This document shows, piece by piece, positions 8,575 to 14,747 of a stretch of 34,666 nucleotides of DNA. The stretch is from Sphaerochaeta sp. (lineage in GTDB: Bacteria > Spirochaetota > Spirochaetia > Sphaerochaetales > Sphaerochaetaceae). The notes below the pieces were generated by a model. The model ran no database searches. It worked only from the letters and a program-made list of their open reading frames with translations, and was not told the DNA's origin. The stretch lies in contig JALOBD010000003.1 of NCBI GenBank assembly GCA_023228445.1, forward strand, positions 1 to 34,666, written 5' to 3'. Each line of letters opens with the position of its first letter. Position 1 is the first letter of the stretch. Made by a program: the position numbers and the translations under genes.

Positions 8575-9062
8575 TCTTGCCCTCCCTGTTGCAGCGAGCG
8601 TACCAGCTCAATGAGCTGGTCCTCGCTTACCTTCGAGTGGATGACCTCGTCGATGGCGATGACCGGGGCCAACGCACATTGGCCAAAGCAGGCCACCGTC
8701 TGTACGGTGAACTGGTAGTCGTCGGTCGTGGCAGACCCATCGTCGCCGAGGGTGACGCCAAGGTGTGCGAGCACCTTGTCCAAGAGGGGCTTGGACCCTC
8801 TGGTGTGGCACGCCGTACCCCGACAGACAGTGATAACGTGCTCACCCTGTGGCTTGAGGTTGAAGAAAGCGTAGAAGGTGGCCACCGAGTAGACCTGCGC
8901 AAGCGGGATTTCAAGTGCGCGGGCTACACAGGCGAGCTCTTCTGCCTTCAAGTAGTTGTGGTCGCTGGTTCGTTGCACATCCTCGAGAATGGAGAGCAAC
9001 GCTCCGTGCTCTCCACGCCTCGAGGCAACGATCGTCTCAATAGAACGGAGCCGTTCGTCCAT
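8571..9062 (-). CDS. hydC: NuoE-like [2Fe-2S] subunit of the hydrogenase
   Basis: 163 residues, the usual size for the 24-kDa NuoE/HydC family. A helical N-terminal half is followed by a thioredoxin-like fold whose four cysteines, C80 and C85 (CRGTAC) and C125 and C129 (CFGQC), bind one [2Fe-2S] cluster. In HydABC complexes this subunit docks on the NuoF-like flavoprotein and is part of the bifurcation site. The start at 9062 is set by AAAGGAGG seven to eight bases upstream; an upstream in-frame start at 9110 is not needed. First gene of the operon; its stop overlaps the start of the next gene as ATGA, so the subunits are translationally coupled. Confidence 0.93.
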   Translation of the reverse strand: MDERLRSIETIVASRRGEHGALLSILEDVQRTSDHNYLKAEELACVARALEIPLAQVYSVATFYAFFNLKPQGEHVITVCRGTACHTRGSKPLLDKVLAHLGVTLGDDGSATTDDYQFTVQTVACFGQCALAPVIAIDEVIHSKVSEDQLIELVRSLQQGGQE

Positions 9063-9081
9063 GAGGACCTCCTTTGTAAAA

Positions 9082-9118
9082 AGAACTATTGTAAACATCA
9101 GGTGATGCATATTGTTCT
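9082..9118 (-). promoter_or_regulatory. Imperfect dyad in the hydrogenase leader
   Basis: Outer arms AGAAC (9082-9086) and GTTCT (9114-9118) flank a central CATCA-GG-TGATG (9096-9107). It lies between the predicted transcription start and the hydC ribosome site. It could be a repressor site or an RNA hairpin; it does not match the Rex consensus as I know it. Confidence 0.35.
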
Positions 9119-9135
9119 AAAGAATGGTCGAATCT

Positions 9136-9165
9136 ATAGTAACATCGCTTTGCAGATGGATGCAA
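9136..9165 (-). promoter_or_regulatory. Probable promoter of the hydrogenase operon
   Basis: Minus strand TTGCAT (9165-9160), 18-base spacer, TACTAT (9141-9136). Transcription would start near 9129, giving a leader of roughly 67 bases that contains the imperfect dyad at 9082-9118. Confidence 0.45.
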
Positions 9166-9322
9166 GGAATAAATTTGAATCTTTACCGGTAGGAATTCAA
9201 GAATAATATTCCAAAAATTCAATTAATATACTTTTTAGTAATTTATTATGAAAATTGAACAGCAACACGCGACCCTTTGACCAACGGTGCCCGCTGTGCC
9301 TATCCTTAGGAAGGAGGCACCT

Positions 9323-9739
9323 ATGAAGAGTTATCGTAAAGAGTTGGTCTTCAACACCAACACCAGGAGGAAGATCATCAACATCACCGGTGATGTACAG
9401 AGAGCCGTGACGGAGAGCGGAGTGCAGGAGGGCCTGGTCCTGGTCAATGCGATGCACATCACGGCAAGCGTCTTCATCAATGACGATGAGAGCGGCCTTC
9501 ACCACGACTATGAGGTGTGGCTGGAGAAGCTCGCCCCGGAGAAGCCGTACGCGCAGTACCGTCACAACGGATATGAGGACAACGCCGATGCCCACCTGAA
9601 GCGCCAGGTCATGGGACGTGAGAGCGTGGTGGCCATCACCGGCGGCAGGCTCGACTTCGGCACCTGGGAGCGAATCTTCTACTACGAGTTTGACGGCAAG
9701 CGGCCCAAGCGTGTGCTCATCAAGATCATCGGCGCGTGA
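9323..9739 (+). CDS. YjbQ/UPF0047 family protein
   Basis: 138 residues, the normal length for this small single-domain family. The signature is plain: TASVFINDDE (47-56), H61-D62 in the LHHDYE stretch, DNADAHLKRQVMG (86-98) and LDFGTWERIFYYEFDG (110-125). The family has a conserved His-rich pocket and has been called secondary thiamine-phosphate synthase because some members can replace ThiE when overproduced; the true cellular role is uncertain. Start set by AAGGAGG seven bases before ATG 9323; an upstream in-frame start at 9287 is rejected. It is divergent from the hydrogenase operon across an AT-rich 260-base gap and may be followed on the same transcript by the Sua5 gene, though that gene also has its own promoter-like element. 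Confidence 0.9.
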   Translation: MKSYRKELVFNTNTRRKIINITGDVQRAVTESGVQEGLVLVNAMHITASVFINDDESGLHHDYEVWLEKLAPEKPYAQYRHNGYEDNADAHLKRQVMGRESVVAITGGRLDFGTWERIFYYEFDGKRPKRVLIKIIGA

Positions 9740-9743
9740 CCCC

Positions 9744-9773
9744 TTGAGACGCAGTTGTGCTTTATTGCATACT
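9744..9773 (+). promoter_or_regulatory. Possible leaderless promoter of the Sua5-like gene
   Basis: TTGAGA (9744-9749), 18-base spacer, CATACT (9768-9773), then eight bases to ATG 9782. No Shine-Dalgarno precedes the ATG. Confidence 0.35.
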
Positions 9774-9781
9774 CAGCGTGT

Positions 9782-10996
9782 ATGAAACCATCGATTGCCG
9801 TCAGCGTCGCCCTGTACCGTCGACATGAGCGCGAGCTTATGGCGCTCATCGCCCGCTACGGCCTTGCGTTCACCGTGGCAGAGGGCGAGAGCGTCGGTTT
9901 TGGTGGGCACACCTACCTCCTTGAGGAGGGCTTCACCCTCAAGACCCACCTCACGCTGCCCCATCGCACAAGTGAACGTCTCACCCTCCTCTTCCATACC
10001 CTCGAGGAAGCGTTCGGCTTCATCGCCTCCCACCCCGATCCACAGAGTGAGTATCCTGCGTTGATAGAAACGTACGGCAAGATGCTGCGCGAGGGAGAGC
10101 TCGTCGCCTTCCCTACTGAGACGGTCTACGGCCTGGGCGCCGATGCAACCAACGAAGATGCTGTCAGGGCGATCTTCATCGCAAAGGAGCGCCCGCTCTT
10201 CGATCCCCTGATCGTCCATGTCGCACAAGTCGGGCAGCTCGAGGAGGTGGTTGCCACGCTCGATGAACGTACCCTCTCTCTCATCGACCACTTCTGGCCC
10301 GGCCCGTTGACGCTGGTGGTCAAGAAGCACCCCACCATCCCAGCGGTGGTCACCAGCGGGGGGGGGACGGTGGCCATACGGATGCCGGACAACCCCCTGG
10401 CCCTCAGCCTCATCGAAGAGAGCAGGCGACCCATCGCCGCCCCATCGGCAAATCGATTCGGCTACACCAGCCCGACCACCGCCGCTCATGTGCACGAACA
10501 GTTGGGTGATCGGATCGCCGCAATCCTCGACGGCGGCTCCTGCCCGGTGGGCATCGAATCCACGGTGCTCTCCCTGGTCACCGATCCCCCCACGATTCTC
10601 AGGCCCGGTAAGATCGGGGAGGAGGAGCTTGTTCCCATCATCGGGCAGGTGAGCTCCCCCTCGACGGTGCATGATTCGGTGTTGGAGAGCCCGGGCCTGT
10701 TGGAGAACCACTACGCGCCCACCACCGCGCTCTACCTCGTCGACGATGTGTCCCAATACAAAGATGATCCGACCGTCGGTGTCCTGCTCTTTGAACGGAG
10801 CGCGGTCGCTTTCAAGGGGCCGGTGCGGTATATCAGTGAAAAAGAGGATGCCGCAGAGGCGGCAAGCCGCCTCTACTGGGCGATGCGGCAGCTGGACACT
10901 CTCAACCTACGCATGATGGTCTGTTCGTTGATGAAGGAGGAGGGCATCGGCGTTGCGATCAACAACCGGTTGAGAAAGGCGTCACGCAAGCGCTGA
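9782..10996 (+). CDS. Sua5/YciO/YrdC family threonylcarbamoyl-AMP synthase with N-terminal extension
   Basis: 404 residues from ATG 9782. From about residue 103 it is a Sua5-type enzyme that makes threonylcarbamoyl-AMP from threonine, bicarbonate and ATP for the t6A37 tRNA modification: FPTETVYGLGADA (108-120), KERPLFDPLIVHV (about 133-145), AAPSANRFGYTSPT (about 219-232) and STVLSL. The C-terminal Sua5 domain follows the linker containing LESPGLLENHYAP, which is the usual docking segment. Unusual is the first ~95 residues, before the catalytic core: Sua5 proteins normally begin close to the YrdC fold. This part (about 25-65: LMALIARYGLAFTVAEG and GGHTYLLEEG) has no family I recognise. No ribosome site is visible at 9782 or at the in-frame TTG 9755. 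Its 3' end overlaps the convergent flavodoxin gene by 15 bases. Confidence 0.88.
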   Translation: MKPSIAVSVALYRRHERELMALIARYGLAFTVAEGESVGFGGHTYLLEEGFTLKTHLTLPHRTSERLTLLFHTLEEAFGFIASHPDPQSEYPALIETYGKMLREGELVAFPTETVYGLGADATNEDAVRAIFIAKERPLFDPLIVHVAQVGQLEEVVATLDERTLSLIDHFWPGPLTLVVKKHPTIPAVVTSGGGTVAIRMPDNPLALSLIEESRRPIAAPSANRFGYTSPTTAAHVHEQLGDRIAAILDGGSCPVGIESTVLSLVTDPPTILRPGKIGEEELVPIIGQVSSPSTVHDSVLESPGLLENHYAPTTALYLVDDVSQYKDDPTVGVLLFERSAVAFKGPVRYISEKEDAAEAASRLYWAMRQLDTLNLRMMVCSLMKEEGIGVAINNRLRKASRKR

Positions 10997-11470
10997 GTTG
11001 ATCTTTCCGGCCATCTCCTTGATGGCCGCCTCATCGATCTGGTGCACATCCTCACGGCTTACGGCAAGCCTCATCAGCGTGCGTGTGAACGGCCCCATCT
11101 GAGAGAAGAGGAACTCACCGCCAAAGCAGGAGACGGCCACCGCCTTGTCTCGCAGCCTCTGACTGTAGTTCTGCTCAAGTTGCTTTATCATCCCCTCCCC
11201 CTCCTCCATGCCACAGAGGAAGAGAGCGAGTACTCGCTTCTTCAGCAACTCCGCTTCATGTTCACCGACAAACTGCCTCAACTTTTTATTGGTCTTGCCG
11301 ACATAGACCGAACCACCGATTACGACAGCATCGTAGCGGGAGAGGTCCACCGACGTACCTTCGTTGAGGGGGTGCAAGTCAGCCCCATCGGTCAGTTGGT
11401 CTCTCAGCAGCTGGGCGCTGCGTTTGGTGGTACCACGTTTGCTGCTGAATACGATGAGTGTCTTTGCCAT
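10982..11470 (-). CDS. Flavodoxin-domain protein (HemG/flavodoxin_5-like)
   Basis: 162 residues. The FMN phosphate loop is at 9-16 (SSKRGTTK), followed by the second flavodoxin strand VVIGGSVYVGK (about 50-60) and FLCGMEEGE (about 84-92). Length and these segments fit the flavodoxin_5/HemG group, which includes menaquinone-dependent protoporphyrinogen oxidases as well as general electron carriers; with no haem genes nearby I would not call it HemG. Start ATG 11470 is set by GAGGAAGCC directly upstream; the longer frame from 11536 is rejected. Convergent with the Sua5-like gene (3' overlap of 15 bases) and divergent from the sugar operon. Confidence 0.8.
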   Translation of the reverse strand: MAKTLIVFSSKRGTTKRSAQLLRDQLTDGADLHPLNEGTSVDLSRYDAVVIGGSVYVGKTNKKLRQFVGEHEAELLKKRVLALFLCGMEEGEGMIKQLEQNYSQRLRDKAVAVSCFGGEFLFSQMGPFTRTLMRLAVSREDVHQIDEAAIKEMAGKINSALA

Positions 11471-11489
11471 GGCTTCCTCGCTTGCACAG

Positions 11490-11498
11490 AATATACCA
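11490..11498 (-). promoter_or_regulatory. Possible extended -10 promoter of the flavodoxin gene
   Basis: Minus strand TGGTATATT, about 19 bases before ATG 11470; the leader holds the GAGGAAG ribosome site. No good -35. Confidence 0.35.
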
Positions 11499-11601
11499 CA
11501 CCCACTGCGCAGAAGAGAAGGGATTGCGAGGGGCATTGGAGAGATTCTGGGGTGGGGAGCGTGGCGTTTTGCACAAAATCAAAATAAAGAGAAAATATCA
11601 T

Positions 11602-11631
11602 TTGACAAATCGTGAACGTTCACGGTATAAT
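11602..11631 (+). promoter_or_regulatory. Sigma-70 promoter of the sugar-uptake operon
   Basis: TTGACA (11602-11607), 18-base spacer, TATAAT (11626-11631): both hexamers are consensus. The spacer is almost filled by a perfect palindromic operator and a second copy starts one base after the -10, so a bound repressor would block the polymerase. Confidence 0.8.
11611..11624 (+). promoter_or_regulatory. LacI-type operator O1
   Basis: CGTGAACGTTCACG, a perfect 14-bp palindrome with central CG, the usual form for LacI/GalR-family operators. It sits between the -35 and -10 boxes. The likely ligand-responsive protein is the LacI-type repressor encoded at the end of this operon. Confidence 0.75.
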
Positions 11632-11645
11632 CGTAAACGTTCACG
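11632..11645 (+). promoter_or_regulatory. LacI-type operator O2
   Basis: CGTAAACGTTCACG, identical to O1 but for one base. Centre-to-centre distance is 21 bp, two helical turns, so two dimers could sit side by side on the same face. It overlaps the expected transcription start. Confidence 0.7.
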
Positions 11646-11710
11646 AAGGATGTTTTTCCTTCTTGTGAGGAAAACTCAATACCGATAGAATCAGAGAAAA
11701 GGAGCGTGAG

Positions 11711-12988
11711 ATGAAAAAACAGAATCGAGTGACATTGGTCGTTGTTCTGGTTTGTTCGCTGTTGTTGATGGGGGGAGGACTCTTTGCCCAGGGGGGCAAG
11801 GAGCAAGCCAAAGGGGACAAGATCATCATTGAGACATTCAGTGATCTCTTTCCCGAGTACTGGATCGAAGCGTTGGAAGCCAAAGGGTTGTCCGACAAGG
11901 TCGAGTTGAGAATGGTGCCCCAGAACCAGTATGAGAACAAGATCCGCATGATGATTGCCGGCGGCGAAGTTGGCGACATCATCTGCATCGATGCACCGAA
12001 CATCGGTTACTATGCCGAGATGAATGCGCTGGAGCCGCTCAACAGCTACTGGGATCCTGCTGATTTCAATGACCTGGTAGGTTCGGCCCAGCAGGCGATG
12101 CAGTGGCAAGGCCAGATCTGGGCAAGCCCATTGAACGAGGCCAACTGTGTGCTCTACTACAACAAGCAGATGTTCAAGGAAGCGGGCTTGGTCGCCCCGA
12201 CCAAACTTGCTGACGCCTGGGATCTCGACCAACTGCTCGACGCAGCGCGCAAACTCACCAAAGTCGACTCGCGGGGCAACGTCGAGGTGTACGGCCTCTT
12301 CCCGCAGATGTTCTCCGTCGACAACCGCAATGAGGGAATGACCTTCACGCAGATGCTCTTCCCGTGGTGGTTCGGCGCAGATATCATCAGCCCTGATGGA
12401 AAAACGGTGGACGGATACTTCAACAGCCCGGAGAGCAAAGCTGCGCTGCAGTACTACAGCGACCTCTTCAACGTGTACAAGGTCTCCCCTTCCATCGCGA
12501 TGTCCAATCCCCTGGCCTCGGGCAAGGCGGCGATGTACATCAACGGACCGTGGATGGTCGGCACTTGGCAGAACCAGTTCCCCGACTTTGTCGACACGTG
12601 GGGTGCGATGCCGTTGCCCCATGGCAAGGCTGCGGCGAGCAACGCCGGAAGCTGGAACCTGGCCATCACCAAGCAGTCGAAGAACAAAGATCTTGCCTGG
12701 AAGATCATTGAGGCGATCACCTCGACGGAGGGCTCGTACATCTATTGCAGCAACACCGGCAACCTTCCTGCCCGTGAATCGACCCTGGAACTCTCCGACA
12801 TGTCCAAGCCGCCCTACGACATCATCAAGGAGCAGCTGATCCATACGGCCAAGAGCCGGCCGGTGACCCCAGTCTACCCGAAGATCAGTGAAGCGCTGAT
12901 GGATGCCTACAATGCGGTGGCATTCGGTGAATCCGTTGACCGTGCCTTCAACGAGGCGGTCAGCAAGATGAATGCTGCACTGCAGTAA
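11711..12988 (+). CDS. Sugar ABC transporter substrate-binding protein (family 1)
   Basis: 425 residues. A signal peptide runs from MKKQNR through a leucine/valine core to LLMGGGLFAQ, with probable cleavage near residue 27; there is no lipobox cysteine, so the protein should be periplasmic and soluble. The mature part matches the large family of CUT1 binding proteins (MalE/UgpB fold): NKIRMMIAGGEVGDII (about 78-93), W-x-SPLNEANCVLYYNKQMFKEAGL (about 137-160), and the GKAAMYINGPWMVGTW segment (about 274-289). AAGGAGCG lies before ATG 11711. First gene of a five-gene unit with two permeases, a glycoside hydrolase and a LacI repressor, so the ligand is likely the oligosaccharide or glycoside cut by that enzyme. 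A strong stem-loop follows the stop codon. Confidence 0.92.
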   Translation: MKKQNRVTLVVVLVCSLLLMGGGLFAQGGKEQAKGDKIIIETFSDLFPEYWIEALEAKGLSDKVELRMVPQNQYENKIRMMIAGGEVGDIICIDAPNIGYYAEMNALEPLNSYWDPADFNDLVGSAQQAMQWQGQIWASPLNEANCVLYYNKQMFKEAGLVAPTKLADAWDLDQLLDAARKLTKVDSRGNVEVYGLFPQMFSVDNRNEGMTFTQMLFPWWFGADIISPDGKTVDGYFNSPESKAALQYYSDLFNVYKVSPSIAMSNPLASGKAAMYINGPWMVGTWQNQFPDFVDTWGAMPLPHGKAAASNAGSWNLAITKQSKNKDLAWKIIEAITSTEGSYIYCSNTGNLPARESTLELSDMSKPPYDIIKEQLIHTAKSRPVTPVYPKISEALMDAYNAVAFGESVDRAFNEAVSKMNAALQ

Positions 12989-12997
12989 CATGCACTT

Positions 12998-13020
12998 GGG
13001 GAGGGGTGACCCCCCTCCCC
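12998..13020 (+). terminator. Stem-loop between binding-protein and permease genes
   Basis: GGGGAGGGG and CCCCTCCCC form a perfect 9-bp stem with a five-base loop, without a following T tract. Such intercistronic hairpins usually protect the upstream binding-protein mRNA or thin transcription into the permease genes, giving more binding protein than permease. Confidence 0.6.
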
Positions 13021-13042
13021 GGTTCATTCATGGAGTTTTGCC

Positions 13043-13918
13043 GTGACACACTACAAGAGACGGGATTGCATAGATGGCTTTGCGTTCATCCTCCCTGCCT
13101 TCATCATCATCTTCACGTTCGTCGTCTACCCTTCGCTGCGCCTCTTCTTTCTCAGCTTCCACGACGCAAACCTGATGGGGGGATTGAAGTACATCGGTCT
13201 GAAGAACTACCAGAGCCTCGTGGCTTCGCAAGACTTCATCCGCTCCTTCCTCGTGACCCTGCGTTTCATGGCAATGGTCATCGTTGTACAGACCCTGTTT
13301 GCCTTCATCGGCGCCCTCATCGTCAGCGAAAGCCGCCGGAGCGCGTCGTTGGTGCGGACCATCTACTTCATACCGGTCATCATCAGCTTCGTGGTGGTCG
13401 GCTACCTCTGGCAGGGTATGTACAACCATGACTACGGCTTGATCAATTCACTGCTCTCGTTGCTGGGCTTCAAGCGCATCGGGTTCCTCAGCGACCCCGC
13501 CTACGCGCTCTACGCGCTGACGGCCACCTGCATCTGGAAGAGCTGGCCGTACTTCATGATGATCTTCCTCGCTGGCTTGAAGGAGATCCCCGGCGAGCTC
13601 TATGAATCGGCGATGATCGATGGAGCGGGCGAGCTGCGCCGGCTGTTCGCCATCACGATCCCGCTGCTCAGACGGACCACGCTCTTCATCCTGCTCATCA
13701 CCACGATGGACTCGGTCGTCAAGGTCTTCACCCCAGTCTTTGTCATGACCAGCGGTGGGCCGCGCGGCTCCACTGACCTGTTGGTCCACTACGCATGGCG
13801 GATGGCCTTCCGCTTCGGAGAGGTCGGCTACTCCAGCTCAATCATGGTGTTCGTCTTCATCTTCCTGATGGTGGTGAGCTTCATCCAGCTGAAGATAGGA
13901 GAGCGCAATGAACAATAA
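13043..13918 (+). CDS. Sugar ABC transporter permease, MalF/UgpA type
   Basis: 291 residues with six predicted membrane helices; the first (about 12-32) follows a short cytoplasmic N-terminus. The EAA loop that docks the ATPase is at about residues 180-209: LKEIPGELYESAMIDGAG followed by FAITIPLL. The start is GTG at 13043, supported by GGAG eight bases upstream and by the family's usual N-terminus. Its 3' end overlaps the second permease by 11 bases. The operon contains no ATPase; in CUT1 systems of this type a shared MsmK/UgpC-like ATPase encoded elsewhere usually serves several transporters. Confidence 0.92.
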   Translation: MTHYKRRDCIDGFAFILPAFIIIFTFVVYPSLRLFFLSFHDANLMGGLKYIGLKNYQSLVASQDFIRSFLVTLRFMAMVIVVQTLFAFIGALIVSESRRSASLVRTIYFIPVIISFVVVGYLWQGMYNHDYGLINSLLSLLGFKRIGFLSDPAYALYALTATCIWKSWPYFMMIFLAGLKEIPGELYESAMIDGAGELRRLFAITIPLLRRTTLFILLITTMDSVVKVFTPVFVMTSGGPRGSTDLLVHYAWRMAFRFGEVGYSSSIMVFVFIFLMVVSFIQLKIGERNEQ

Positions 13919-14744
13919 GACAGTCACCTTCATACGCTCGACCTTCATGATCATCCTCATCATCATGACGATCATCCCGATCGTGTGGGCCTTTTCCCTC
14001 GCCTTCCGCTCCAATGCAGAGATCGTCTCGATGCGGGGAATCAACCGCCATACCTTCTACCCCGAGCATGCGACGCTCCAGAACTTCCTCCGGCTCTTTC
14101 AGACCGTCAACGTCCCCCGGGTCTTCCTGCTGACGATGTTCGTCAGCCTCTCGGTGACAGCACTGAGCCTCATCCTCAACTCGTTGGCAGGGTATGCGTT
14201 CGCCCGCATCCCCTTTCCGCTGCGCTCGTTGCTCTTCGCCCTCCTGCTGGCGACGTTGGCCGTACCGGTGGAGATTCTCATCATCCCCCTCTACCCACAG
14301 ATCCACACAATGGGGCTCATGAATACCCTCACCAGCCTGATCATCCCCTTCTGTGCCAATGCATTCGGCATCTTCTTCATGCGTCAATTCTTCCTTGGCA
14401 TCCCCCGTGAGCTGGAGGAGGCTGCCATGATCGATGGATGCACTCGGCTGCGCACCTTCGTCTCCATCATGATCCCCTTGGCAAAGGCGGTCCTCATCAC
14501 CCTCGCCTTGAACATCTTCCTCCAGCAGTGGGACAGCTTTTTAGTGCCGGTGACCTTGATCTCAAGTGAATCAAAGATGCTCTTGCAGGTCGCCATCAAC
14601 TACATCTACTCCGGGTTATACTTCCAGAATTACGGGGTGCTCTACGCCGGAATGGTCATCGCTACCCTCCCCATCATCATCATCTTCCTGTTTTTGCAAC
14701 GGTACTATGTTGCCGGTATCACTTCGACAGGAATCAAAGGATAA
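13908..14744 (+). CDS. Sugar ABC transporter permease, MalG/UgpE type
   Basis: 278 residues, six predicted membrane helices (first about 12-33: TFMIILIIMTIIPIVWAFSL). EAA loop at about 164-195 (GIPRELEEAAMIDGC, then SIMIPLAK). Start ATG 13908 has a TAGGAGAG site and overlaps the preceding permease, indicating coupled translation. It forms the heterodimeric membrane channel with the upstream permease. The glycoside hydrolase gene begins three bases after its stop. Confidence 0.92.
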   Translation: MNNKTVTFIRSTFMIILIIMTIIPIVWAFSLAFRSNAEIVSMRGINRHTFYPEHATLQNFLRLFQTVNVPRVFLLTMFVSLSVTALSLILNSLAGYAFARIPFPLRSLLFALLLATLAVPVEILIIPLYPQIHTMGLMNTLTSLIIPFCANAFGIFFMRQFFLGIPRELEEAAMIDGCTRLRTFVSIMIPLAKAVLITLALNIFLQQWDSFLVPVTLISSESKMLLQVAINYIYSGLYFQNYGVLYAGMVIATLPIIIIFLFLQRYYVAGITSTGIKG

Positions 14745-14747
14745 ACC

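Noticed and set aside
9063..9322. Possible horizontally acquired or riboswitch segment because of low GC
   Set aside because: The AT richness is what a divergent promoter region would show; no riboswitch core was recognised.
10982..11470. Calling the flavodoxin a HemG protoporphyrinogen oxidase
   Set aside because: Length and fold fit, but no haem genes are near and the flavodoxin fold alone does not define the activity.
11579..13027. 482-residue open frame on the minus strand opposite the sugar-binding protein gene
   Set aside because: It is antisense to a clear family member with signal peptide and ribosome site; GC-rich codon use creates long reverse frames throughout the window.
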